Positions 23,201 to 35,200 of a stretch of DNA of 64,000 bases are shown here, piece by piece. A model generated the notes under the pieces. The model ran no database searches and was not told the DNA's origin. It saw only the letters and a program-made list of their open reading frames with translations. Source of the stretch: Crocodylus rhombifer (lineage: Eukaryota; Chordata; Crocodylia; Crocodylidae); NCBI GenBank assembly GCA_038503035.1, contig JAVSML010024254.1, positions 1-64,000 of the forward strand. The letters are read 5' to 3'. Each line of letters begins with the position of its first letter. The first letter of the stretch is position 1. A program made the translations under genes and the position numbers.

Positions 23201-26200
23201 TGCAGCCACCCACCCCCCCTCACACACTCACCTCTTGCTACTCACATGCCCCACACAGCCCCCCAGACAGTTCCCAAGCCCTAGCCCTCCAACCCCCTCT
23301 CACCATACCTACATCCAGCTGCCCAGGTTGCTCCTACCACCCTTCCTGGCTGCGTGCCAACTATGGGCATATGGGCACACATACACATGTGGTGCCCCTT
23401 GCCTCCAATCACTCTCAACCCACTCTCCCCAACCCCAAGCAGCTCCTTGCTAGGGCAAGCAGGGAACTGCTGGGACAGACATAGATGCTGAGCAGACCAA
23501 AATTCCAGACATTTGATCATTTACGGAAGAAAGAGACTTGGGGGTCATCACTGACCACAAGATGAACATGAGACTGCAATGCGATGCTGCGGCTACTAAA
23601 GTGACAAAAACTCTGGCTTGCATCCATAGATGCTGCTCAAGCGAATCCCAGGACGTCATTCTCCCCCTGTACTCAGCCTTGGTGAGGCCGCAGCTGGAGT
23701 ATTGCGTCCAGTTTTGGGCTCCACAATTCAAAAAGGATGTGGAGAAGCTTGAGAGAGTCCAAAGAAGAGCCTCGCGCACGATCAGAGGTCAGGAAAACAA
23801 ACCTTACGACGACAGGCTGAGAGCCATGGGGCTCTTTAGCCTGGAAATGCGCAGGGTCAGGGGTGATCTGATGGCCACCTATAAGTTTATCAGGGGTGAC
23901 CACCAGGATCTGGGGGAATGTTTGTTCACCAGAGCGCCCCAAGGGATGACGAGGTCGAACGGTCATAAACTACTGCGAGACCATTTCAGGCTGGACATAA
24001 GGAAGAATTTCTTTACTGTTCGAGCCCCCAAGGTCTGGAACAGTCTGCCAGCGGAGGTGGTTCAAGCGTCTACGTTGAACACCTTCAAGAGTAAATTGGA
24101 TGTTTATCTTGCTGGGATCCTATGACCCCAGCTGACTTCTTGCCCTTTGGGCAGGGGGCTGGACTCGATGATCTCCGAGGTCCCTTCCACCCCTAATGTC
24201 TATGAAATCTATGAAATCTATGTTTTTAAAAACCACTGGGACAGAGATCAAAGGATTCAAAAAGAGGACATACCCAGGAAAACCCAGATGTATGGTAACC
24301 CTACTTGATTATAAGTGCCTTGGTAGGCACTTCACATATGTTTGTTCCTGACTGTGGTACACCTGAGCCCAAATTGGGAACAAATGGGTGTCTATAGACG
24401 TGCAGAGAGGCTGCTTTGATGTGCTGTAAATCCAGTGTGTTAGAGCAGACTCGATTAATCTAGTCTGCTGGAGCACAAAAATTAACATGCTCTAGCAGCC
24501 TCCAGCATCATGTGTATTGGCATCCCCATGCTGAAAAATGGTGGCAGGTGCTTTAAACTAAAGCTCATTTGATGAATTTTAATTCAAAATGCCCTGTCAC
24601 CATTTTTCAGCATGGGGACACTGATACATGTGGTGCCCAGGTGATTTTAATTAGTGTGGCTCACTAATTAAAACTCCCCCCCCCACCTCCTGGATCACAT
24701 TTATAAAACACCCAATGATTGCGAAGTGAAGCATATGTTAAATTCTATGGAATTTCTCTACAAACTGCCTTTAGTTTACCTGAATGCTCTTTCTGGATCT
24801 ACTTATCACAGGCTAGAAGAACTATTTTGTAGAATACGGGAATATTACAAGATAGGGAAAATATGAAGGATATGCTTTAAAACTGCTAAACAGTAATGTG
24901 AGGTGGTACAGATGAATCCTTTGTTGTTTTGCATGAGACTTAAAAGTGAGACCACATCATGTAGCCATTTCCATTTACTGTGTGGAAAGCAGCACACAAA
25001 AAGGAGTAAGACCCCTGACACACCTTCTTAAAAAACCATTATCACCTCTTTGTGAAAGACAAGGTATAAACAAGCACTCAAGCAACATACTTCATAGGAC
25101 TGTGCAAAATGGCACTGTTCCATTTTGTTGGAACAGCATTTTGTTTCAAATTTCGTTTCAGTTGAAAACCACTGTTCCATTTTGTTTTGTCGAAACAGTT
25201 TCACTGTTTCGACATTTTGCCGATAGGCTATAATGGGGAAGCTCAAAACAGCCTATACCTATGTCATTTCTGGCCTGACTTGGATGAAACTTGCAGGAAT
25301 GGTAGCCCCTTCTGAGGACATGAAGCCTGCTGAGTGTCAAGGAGATAGGGGCAGGGGTTTCAGGGAAACTGCACCTCAAAGTCCTGAAAGCAAAAAACTC
25401 ATGTCACATGTATGTGTTAAGCCACAGCAGGGTCAAACCTGCAGGTATGCTATCCCCTGCTGCAGCCACAAAGCCTGCCAGCTGTCAAGGAGATCAGTGC
25501 AGGGGGAGTCTGGGATCTGGGGCCTTGCACCTCTAGCTGCTGACAGACAACACTTGTGACATGGGTGGGTGACACTGTGTGTGTGTTAAGGTGCGCCCTC
25601 ACTCAGCTGACACCAAGGCAGAAAGCAGGGCAGTTCAACCAATGCTGCCTTTATGCAGTTTTTCCATCCCTCCCCCCAGAGCACTGGGATTGGAAGGGAC
25701 CTTAGGGAAGGATGCCAGTCACTGGCCAACCACACAGTCAATAATGAGAGCAGTCCTTCCCCCCCTTCTTTCTCCCTCTCTCCTGACTTTAGTTGCTGTT
25801 TCCCTGCAGGCAAGCCCAGCTTGAGCTTCGAAACTCAAAACTTTTCGAACATTTTGAAATATTTCGACTTGCCTTGTTTTGTTTTGAGGCTGTTTCTAAG
25901 CTCTCTATTTCATTTCAATTTCACTGTTTTGAGCTTGAAATGAGTAGAAACAGCGTTGAAACGAAACTGCTGGTGAAATTTTGCACAGCCCTAATACTTT
26001 ATTTGTTTGACAGGGTGGGAGGGAGAGTTCAGAAACCTGTGAGCAGTACAAGCACATGCAGACAAGCACCTCATAAGGTTCCTGTAGAATTCAAGCCTTG
26101 CTGGTCCTGCCCTCTCCACCTTCATTCAGTCTGTGCAAGGTTTGGGAAAGCAGCTCCTTCACCCAAAGGGAGCCCAGCTGATGTCTCATTTCCAGCACAG

Positions 26201-29200
26201 CTGAAAAGAGGGCCGAAGGGCTGACTACCCCTGCCAGAAGCTTTCCAGCCCCCCTTGCTGGCAAGTCTTGGCAAAGCAAGTTCCCAGGGCACTTTTTTCC
26301 CCTCTGGGATAGCATGACAGTTTCCATCAAATAGTATTATCTGTTGTTTGATGGAAATAATGGGCTTTTATATACAATTTTTGTGTCCCATGATGCACTG
26401 GAGGTCTGCTGCTTCGAAGCAGACTTGATTAATTGAGCCTGCTCCATACACAAGCTAATGTGAACTGTGTTGCACTGCATGCAGTTGTGTAAGTAGTGAA
26501 ATGCATGTTAGCTTGCAGAAAATGGTGGCAGTGCGCTTTTGAACTAAAGTACCTTCTATGTGTGTTAGTTCAAAAGTGCACCACTGCCATTTTCTTAGTG
26601 CTGATGCACATTTTGCCACTTATACAACTGCATGTGTCAGAGCACCGGGCATGCCACTTTTCAAAGTGCCTGGTGCTGTGGCACTTGCATTTGTAAAAAA
26701 GCTAAATGTCTGCCAGGGGCCTTAGTATCTAAAAACGAAGTGTCTGTTTTGAGTATCTCAGAAAATAGAAACTAGCAGGCTTGGCAACAAATTAGCAAGA
26801 CAAATTAGCAAACGAAACATATTCTCAGAGGCAGAGCTCAAATATTTTGTACCATCAGACTGAAAGAACCTTACAATTACTTCAGACACACAATTATAGG
26901 TCCTTAGTTTATAGTTTTCCAGGCTGTGATGTAAAACACATTTAGTAAATAGCCTTCAGAGATTCATTACAGAATACACTGGCTTTTTAATGCAATACAT
27001 GAACCAAAATAGTTGAAACAGCAATAGCTTTATGTGGCATAAACCCAGGCTTACACTATTAGAGAGATTTCTTTTTGGAACTGCATTTTTCACTAAAAAC
27101 AAAGTTAGACATGATTTGAGCAGGTAACATTGGCAGCAAGGAAAATTAGTTTTGTTTTTGCTTTGCTTCATTTCTGCTTCAAATTGCAGGCCACATTCAT
27201 ACACAGGACTAAAAGCAGGGATTAACTTTTTCTCTTCTTGCTCAGAAAATTTAATTTTGAGAGTCACTGAAGGAACAAAAAGCTTTCCACCTGGTGTACA
27301 ATCCTGATGAAGTGAATCCTACTGTATGGCTAGCAGATGAAAATATAAAATTGTTTACTGGCATTACTGAAATCCAGCTTTGCAGGGGGGGAGTTTATAA
27401 TGTACTTGAAAATAATATATAACTGTAGATGACTTTGTCCTTGAAGATTTGAAGTTTCAGGTGATGATAGTTATTACAGATAGTGAGTCTTTTTTTTTTT
27501 TTGTCCTGAGAATAGGTCCAGTTCTCAGGTTGCTTCAGTGCCTTTGTGCTCTACATGCAAGTTGAGAAATGTAGCATCTGTGTAGGAGAGCTAATTCCAT
27601 GTTGCCCAGACCCAACAACTGGTGATACATGTTAGAAAGAATATATTTAGGTCCTTGAAAGAACCCACTTTATCAAACTGTACTGATACATGGTTTGTCT
27701 AGATGGAAAAGAAAGTAGAAAAGGAGAGGGAATCAAACATTTTGGGGGATGTACACATTTTCATTCTTTGCTGTTCATGAAACCTGGACCTAACTCAAGA
27801 AGTTTCAACATGTTTTGGGGGGTTTTAGATGAGTTGATCTTCTGTGAAGTTGTATTGTGGAGGTACTAGACCAGGAGTGGTGCTGTACTAGACAGCCTAT
27901 GGTGTACTAGACAGCCTATGGTGTTGTCATCTCACTGGTGGGACACCTCATAGGACCAGAAATCTGGCTGGGGGCAGGGGAGGAGTGGCAGCTCCGCTCA
28001 CCTGCTGCCAAATTTCTAAACCCACAGGAAGCACTTGGGTGGAGGGAAAGAGCAGTGCTGGGCCCTTGGGGCCCAGACCTACCAAGGGGCATGGATTGGG
28101 GGTGGCACTGGGGCCCAATCGCAGTGCATGGAGCACAGAGTTGGTGGTGCTGGGCCCCCAGAGCCCAATCCTGGCACACGGGGCTCTATTGGCCTGTGGA
28201 CCAGCCCCAGGCTGCTCATCTAGCCTGAAAGACCAAAAGGTTGAGCACCACTTTACTAGGCCAGGGACACAGATGGGGTTGAAAAAGCTGAGTATCTTGC
28301 TCTAATATTTTTAGACTTAAAATGTCCCCTTTTCAGGGGACAACTACTTAATATATACACAAGTACAAATGTGCCAGTTCCTCCATGGTAGAAAATAAGG
28401 TTGCTGCCCCTCCCTCAAAATCAATGCCACTTCCTTCCTATGGTAAGCGCCTTCATTATTCTTAAACAAGGACAAAAGAACAAAAAAGCCCTGCAGTGGA
28501 ATTGCTTTTTTCCCTCTACTGTCACTATAACGTATCATTTCCTGTCCATGCAGTCAGTTTCTTTACCATTGTCTCGCTTCAGAAACCTGCTTGTACCTCT
28601 AGGACAGCTCAGATATGATTTTTATTTTATGCAGCTGGGGAGGAATCTGATTTCCTGCTAAGGTAACATAAACATCATCCATTTCCAGCAGTTTACTTTA
28701 CTTACTTACTTTAGCTGTGCCCATTATTTTAGGGAAGGTGTAAGTAGAGCAGCCTTCTGGAGTTTGACCAAGTTGGATAAAAGGAGTCTGAAATGTTGCC
28801 TGTATATATATATATAAAAACAACAACATGTGAAATTATACTACTTACTACTCCCATTGTAGTGGGCATCATATAAACACAACAGAAAGACAGCTTCTGT
28901 CTCATAGAGGTTACAGTCTGTTGGCCAAGAGCCAACAGGTAAAGAAAAGCAGAGACATATTCAGCAACAACCTCTGAATTCATAACAGATAGGTAGAGTT
29001 GTCATTGATAGAATTTCAGAAGGAAGCAACTAAGAGCATAGACTTAGGTTTCTTTAATATTTTTTTCACGAGAACATCAATGGGCTGAATGTATGTGTTT
29101 GACTAATTACTATTGACGCCCCTGTCTCTCAAACTTGATGAAAACCTACACAATACAACATATAGAAATACAACATAAAACTAGTTCTAATTAATATGTT

Positions 29201-32200
29201 TATATACAATTTCCTATGCTTTTTAGAAGAAAGAAGGTGAAAGTGAGTTATGTACATTGTAATAGCCATTCACCATGCATGAACAATTAAAACCTCTGCT
29301 GTTGGCATTGCAGCACTGATTTTTACTTGAGCTCCTGTTTTTGTCCACTCACATAGCTATACTCTTGCTTCTTCAAGGATAAATTCTACACTAGATTGAA
29401 TGAAATCACTTGAGAGGTTTGTGTCATCTATCCATTTCTTGCACACACTGGTGTGAACATCATTAATGTTCATACAAACACATTGTCTGCCCAAGCCCAA
29501 AGAGTAGGAAAAGGGAATACTATTGTTCTCATTTTACAGATATGGAATTAAGGTCAAGAGTGAAGAAGTAGCATACTTAAGGCTACCCAGGAAGTCTGAA
29601 AAAAACAGTTCTCCTGAGTCCAGGTCCCTACATCCTCTCTACATAGTTAAGTTAAAGAAGCCAGGGCATGTGACTCAATATAGTGCAGACTACCCATGTG
29701 TGAACAGTATACCCCACTAATTCATTAGTTCCCATTAGTGACCTCCAGACTATCCTGCCTCCTTATTTTTCCTACTGTTGAAAAAAATTGTTTCCTTAGA
29801 TTGATTGTAAATGCTCTTTAAGCATTTTCAGACCATTAGACCCAATCCAACCCTCTGTACCAACCTGAAAAGCTTCCTTTCCTCTACCAACAGCTTTTTC
29901 ATTTTTTGCAAAATTTTTTGTATGGACTTTTCTCCAGTGAACTCTCTCAATCCACCTGTTTTACTTATGTTCTTCTGCTGCTTTTAAACTCTCTGGCTTT
30001 CCTTAGTGTCACTTCTTGTAAGTCTTTTATCGGATTTGTATTTTGCTCTGCACTGAAATGCTTTAAATTTTCAGCATCACTCTTATTGTCAAGATGTCCA
30101 AACTGTAAGTGTGGGTTTAATAATCTTTTATATAATGAGTGAATGGTGTATATTTTCTCCAATCCTTGGTGCTTGTGGAGAAATTACACCCCAGTCTGTC
30201 TCGCTGCTGCAAGCAGACAGCCCCTACCACCCGTTTCATTGACCTACATGGTTACATGACTGTGTAGAGAAATTTTATAAGCCTACATGACTGTGTGGAG
30301 AAATTCATGATGGATGGGGGGAACCTGCTTGTCCTCTGTGCTGTGTAACCCTAAACTCTCACCTGAGGGTGTTGATGTTTTTTGAACTGACCAGCCGGCA
30401 TCAGCCATGGCCTGAAAATATTGGTTTATGGTTGGGGTCCAGGTGATGAGTTCAGAAAAGTAATTTAAGGGCCCCTCCATCCTGGAGGGAGAAGAGACAA
30501 CTGGGGAAACACAGAACCAGCTAAACAGGCTCTGGATATATAAATGAGTAACTTACCTGAAATCTAGCTAGTCTACTAGGATATGTATTTTAGTTCCATA
30601 TTCAAAAGGTCTTCAAACCCCTTTGGTTTTGCTCAAGGTGTTTTACTCTAAAATCTCTTTTGTCTACATCAACCCCATTCCTTCTCCCTGAACAATCAAA
30701 GGCTACCTGCATGCAGCGAGCTGGCTGTGGGTTTCTGTGGAGAGAGGGTATAGGCAGCCGTTATAGCTCCCTTGACCCAGCTAGCTAAGGCGGGCTCAGC
30801 TTTTCAGTGTCTCCCTGTACTGGAGGCTGCTTGTGAATGCTTCAAGCAAATAGAAGCACCTCAAAATCCCATGGTGGGTTAAGCACCTTCAAGGTCTACA
30901 GGGCCTGTGTAGCCTGGGCAGCACAGAGTCCTAACAAAGACCCAGGCCCAGGTGGCGGCAGCAATTGCCCCAGGCATGCTCCAAGAAGTGGGTCAGCCTG
31001 GCGTAGGTGCCCCAGGGGAGATGCATAAAGCAGGGTTATGGTCGGGCACAGTGGGGTGGGTGGCTCAGCACAGTAGTACCCCTTACTGCCCTGCCACAGT
31101 GCTTTACTATAATATCAATAATAGCAGTTTTGTTTTTTATGTTGTGCTTAGATTTTCACCTTCTGGAACTACTCGTGTCAGTTTTGTGTTGATGTAACTC
31201 TGACTAAAGCAGCATTGTTCTTGATCCATACAAGTCAGGGAACCATCCCTATTACATTTCATTTTGAATTAGAAAATTAATCAGAAGTATTAAAAAAAAT
31301 CTTCAGGGGGTTTTATTAATGGAAAAAAAATCAAAGGTAAAAAAAGAGACGGGCAACTGTAATATGCTGCCAAGCCTCTATTTCAAAATCTGGATTATAA
31401 ACTTTCTTTTGCCAAGTAATAAAAACCTGCTGAATTTACTTCCTCATTAGTATGAGAGCTTTTCCCACCACAGAGACCAATTCATTGTCTTACTACTTAG
31501 ACCTGCTGCTGTTCAGTGGAATTGAAACTGTGAAAAACACAGTAAAAATTACCCCTCTTTTCTCAACCAGATTCTTCTGCTGCTTTCTGCTGTAGTTCTT
31601 GCTCTTGACCCTGAAGTGGATAATCAAAATGTATCGCATCTTGAGGCAAGAAGTGTTAGATTCCTCTCTTTCCACACAATATGATATGAACTGTATCTCA
31701 AAATATGAGGCTACCTTGTTTTCAACAGTAATATCTTTTCTTAAAGCTTCTCAAAAAACAGTTATAATTTCTGAAAGCCTTATTTAAAAAAACAAAAACC
31801 CTCAAACTAAATAATGCTCACATCATGAGCAGATTAATCCAAAAACCTGTCTGGAAGAGAGAAGACTTCCTGGCCCTTGACTAATCTTGAGATGGGTAAA
31901 GCTTGTGGTTCTCAACCCTTTAGACTCAAGGCACTGCTCTATAACTTTTCTGAATTTAGTGGTACCCCCTTTCAAAAACTGATTTCACTCATTTGTTTGA
32001 CTATTATAAAGCAATTATTTTATTACAAAGAACACAGAAAAAACACAACAGGTCAGAATGTTTTTGACACTCTAGATTTTTATTTGAAATCTCTGGGTTT
32101 AATTTGTGAATCATGTGTGGGTAGTTGTATCCTTAATAGCACTAATATTGCACAGCACCCTTAAAAGGATCTTGAGGCACCCTGGTTGAAAATTTCTGAG

Positions 32201-35200
32201 TTGGACATCCGAAAATTATCATAGACTTAAATGGGTATTGCACATACCTAATGCCACAAAAATACTGATTATTCACCACATGGGCAATGCCTGCTCTTCC
32301 AGGGTTCTTTGTAACAGCAAATCCACTGCCTTCCAGACACATTTCAATAAATGCACCTGAAATTTCATTTCAGTTTGCAAATTCTCTTGAGATAATTCAT
32401 GGAGTACTGAGGTGCAGGGGGAGACAAGGAAATCTATGAATAGCTCAAAAAGGCTGATGATAAATTAAGACATACCTGTTATACATTTAATGTACCATAG
32501 ATACTTATCATTTTGCATTATACAGCAGAATTAGATTCTGCAGAAAGCTCCCTTGTGAATGTAGTTCATTATAAAGAAAATACAATATTCATGTAACTCA
32601 CAAATGTCTTTAAATTTATTCAGCCTTAAGGGTTTCTTAAATTTCACTTTAAATCTCTACTGCATTAGCATCCAGATTCACAAGTGTCAACATGAATTTG
32701 TCTCATAAATTAATTTAATAATCCAAATATCAAAAGTAATTTCACACCTGGAACTCTTTATTTGATACTCAAAAGGTTATGTAGCTGTATTGACCACAAT
32801 CTCTGAAACAGACAATGAAACTTGCATCTAGATATCAATATCTTTTTCCTAATATTTGCTTTGTCTTTTCTTCCCTCAGGACAGCAGACTGAGACCAATA
32901 CTATTTTTTAATCATTCTGGAAATGTTGTAAACATCATCACAATAAATGTGTGTAAAGGAAAGGAGACTGAATTATTATCATGAGTTTGCTATTTGAATA
33001 TCTTGCTAGCAAGCAACCTAATTAAAAGCTTTATACTATTTGATATCACATCCAGCAAGTCAAAATGCATAGGTGTACCACACCACCATCATAACATCAT
33101 TTTAATTTTAGTACTTAATAATGGCACTTTTTGCATGATATTGTAACTGTTTTTTAAAGGCTTCTCTAAGAACTTGGTACTATTAGCTTTTGCTGGTGTA
33201 CTTGAAATAAACTATATGAAGGGTGCAGGAACGAACCATCCTCATGTGGAGGAAAACTACTAGCAAGCATAGCAGAAGACCAGCTTGACTTAGTAGGGAA
33301 CTCTTCAATGAGCTAAAACACAAAAAGGAAGCTTACAAGAAGTACAAACTTGGACAAATGACTAGGGAGGAGTATAAGAGTTGTTTGGACCTGCAGGGAT
33401 GAAATCAGGAAAGCCAAAGTGCAATTGAAGTTGTAGCTAGCAAGGGACCTAAAGGGTAACAAAGGCTTCTACAAGTACGTCAGCAACAAAAGGAAGATCA
33501 GGGAAAGTGTGGATTCCTTACTGAAAAGGGAAGGCAACCTAATGACAGACAATGAGGGAAAGGCTGAAATGCTTAATACTGTGTTTACCTCAGTCTTCAC
33601 AGGCAAGGTCAACTACCAGACTATTGCACTGTTTAGGGAGGAGGTGAGCAGTAAGCCTGTGCGAATAGGGAAGTATTTGATTTGGATTTGGATTTGGCTG
33701 ACTTGGAGGACTGTGATTCAATTAGGAGACTTGGATCACTGTCCCTAACCAATTTGGCCACATCTGCTTTGGAAGATTTGGTGCTGATTCAGAGAGATTT
33801 GGTGGTTTGGATTGGCTGGGGAGATGTGGGTGTGCCTGCTCTGGCTGTGCCTCCTTCAGCTGTGCCCACCTCTCCTTGGGTGGGGGAAGCCATGGAAGAA
33901 GCCCCCATAGCTACCCTGCCCATCCCCATCCCCCACCCCAGCTGGGCAGCTTGTCCCAGCCCCAATCCCTCCCTCCCCCACACCCCTTCTCTCCCCCCTC
34001 TGTCCACCACAACAGACCTGCCAGCTGGAGGCAGCTGTGTCAGCTATCTATTTAGTCTATGGCCAAATCTCTGAAGCAGCCAAATCTTTTCCAGAGCTTT
34101 TCTGAATTGATTCAGATGCATCGTATCAATTCAGAGATTTTAATTGGTTCCCAGATTCGATTTGGATTTGGAGATTCGGTCCCTGAATTTGGCCGAATCT
34201 CCTTCCGAATTGAATCAGCTACAAAAGCATTGCATAGCCCTAGTGAGCAGCCAACAGTAATGAAGGAACAGGCTAGGGACTGTTGAGAGAAACTAGAGGT
34301 GTACAAAACCATGGGACCAGATGTGATGCACCTGACAGTGCTAAGGGAGTTGGCTGATGTGATTGCAGAGCTGCTGGCCATTATTTTTTAATAACTCATG
34401 GCAGTCAGGAGAGGTCCTGGACTACTGGAAAAGGGCAAATATAGTGCCCATCTTTAAGAAAGTAAAGAAAAAAGATTCAAGGGAACTACAGACTGGTCAG
34501 GCTCACCTTGGTCCCTGGAAAAATCACAGAGCAGGAGCTCAAGGAATCTATTTCTAAGCACATGGGGAAGAAGGTGATTAGGAACAGTCAACATGGATTC
34601 ACCAAGGGCAAGTCGAGCCTAACCAACCTGATTGCCTTCTATGATGAGATGACTGATTGTATGGATGCAGGGAGAGCAGCAGATGTGATATGCCTTGACT
34701 TTAGCAAGGCTTTTGATATGGTCTCCCACAACATTCTCACAGGCAAGCTAAAAAAGTACAGGTTGGATGAATAGTCTGTAAAGTGGAAAGAAAACTGGCT
34801 GGATCATCAGGCTCAAAGATGGCAACTGGTATCAAATGCAGTGCCCCAGGGTTTGGTCCCGGGGCCAGTTTTGTTCAATGATTCATCAATGATATGCAAT
34901 AGGGGACGGAGTGCACCCACAGTAAGTTTGCAGATGACACCAAACTTACTTTTTTTCTTTTTATGACCAGGTCATGAAATGCTTAGATGAAGGAGTTGAG
35001 GTAGATGTCATCTGCTCGGATTTTAAGAAGGCCTTCGATACTGTATCTCATCCTATTATCATAAACTGAGTGACTGTGACATAGATGACTACATGGCAAA
35101 CTGGCATAAGCGTCGCATCCAGAGAGAGGTGCTGGATGGGTTGGTATCAACCTGGAAAGATGTGGGCAGTGGGGTCCCCCAAGACTCAGTCCTTGGACCT

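Larger units (their letters stand above)
22623..24303. mobile_element. hAT element with perfect target duplication, interrupted by a CR1
   Basis: The left end is TAGCATTACCATATTTCC and the right end is CAGATGTATGGTAACCCTA. It is flanked by CTTGATTA on both sides (22615-22622 and 24304-24311). The interior is GC/Pro-codon-rich with no transposase. It also contains copy 2 of the 222-bp repeat and a CR1 insertion at 23509-24225. Confidence 0.88.

Noticed and set aside
22698..23453. 251-codon open frame on the plus strand
   Set aside because: It is Pro/Ser/Ala-rich from GC-rich hAT interior sequence, with no domain, and overlapping frames on the other strand are equally long. A shadow of composition.
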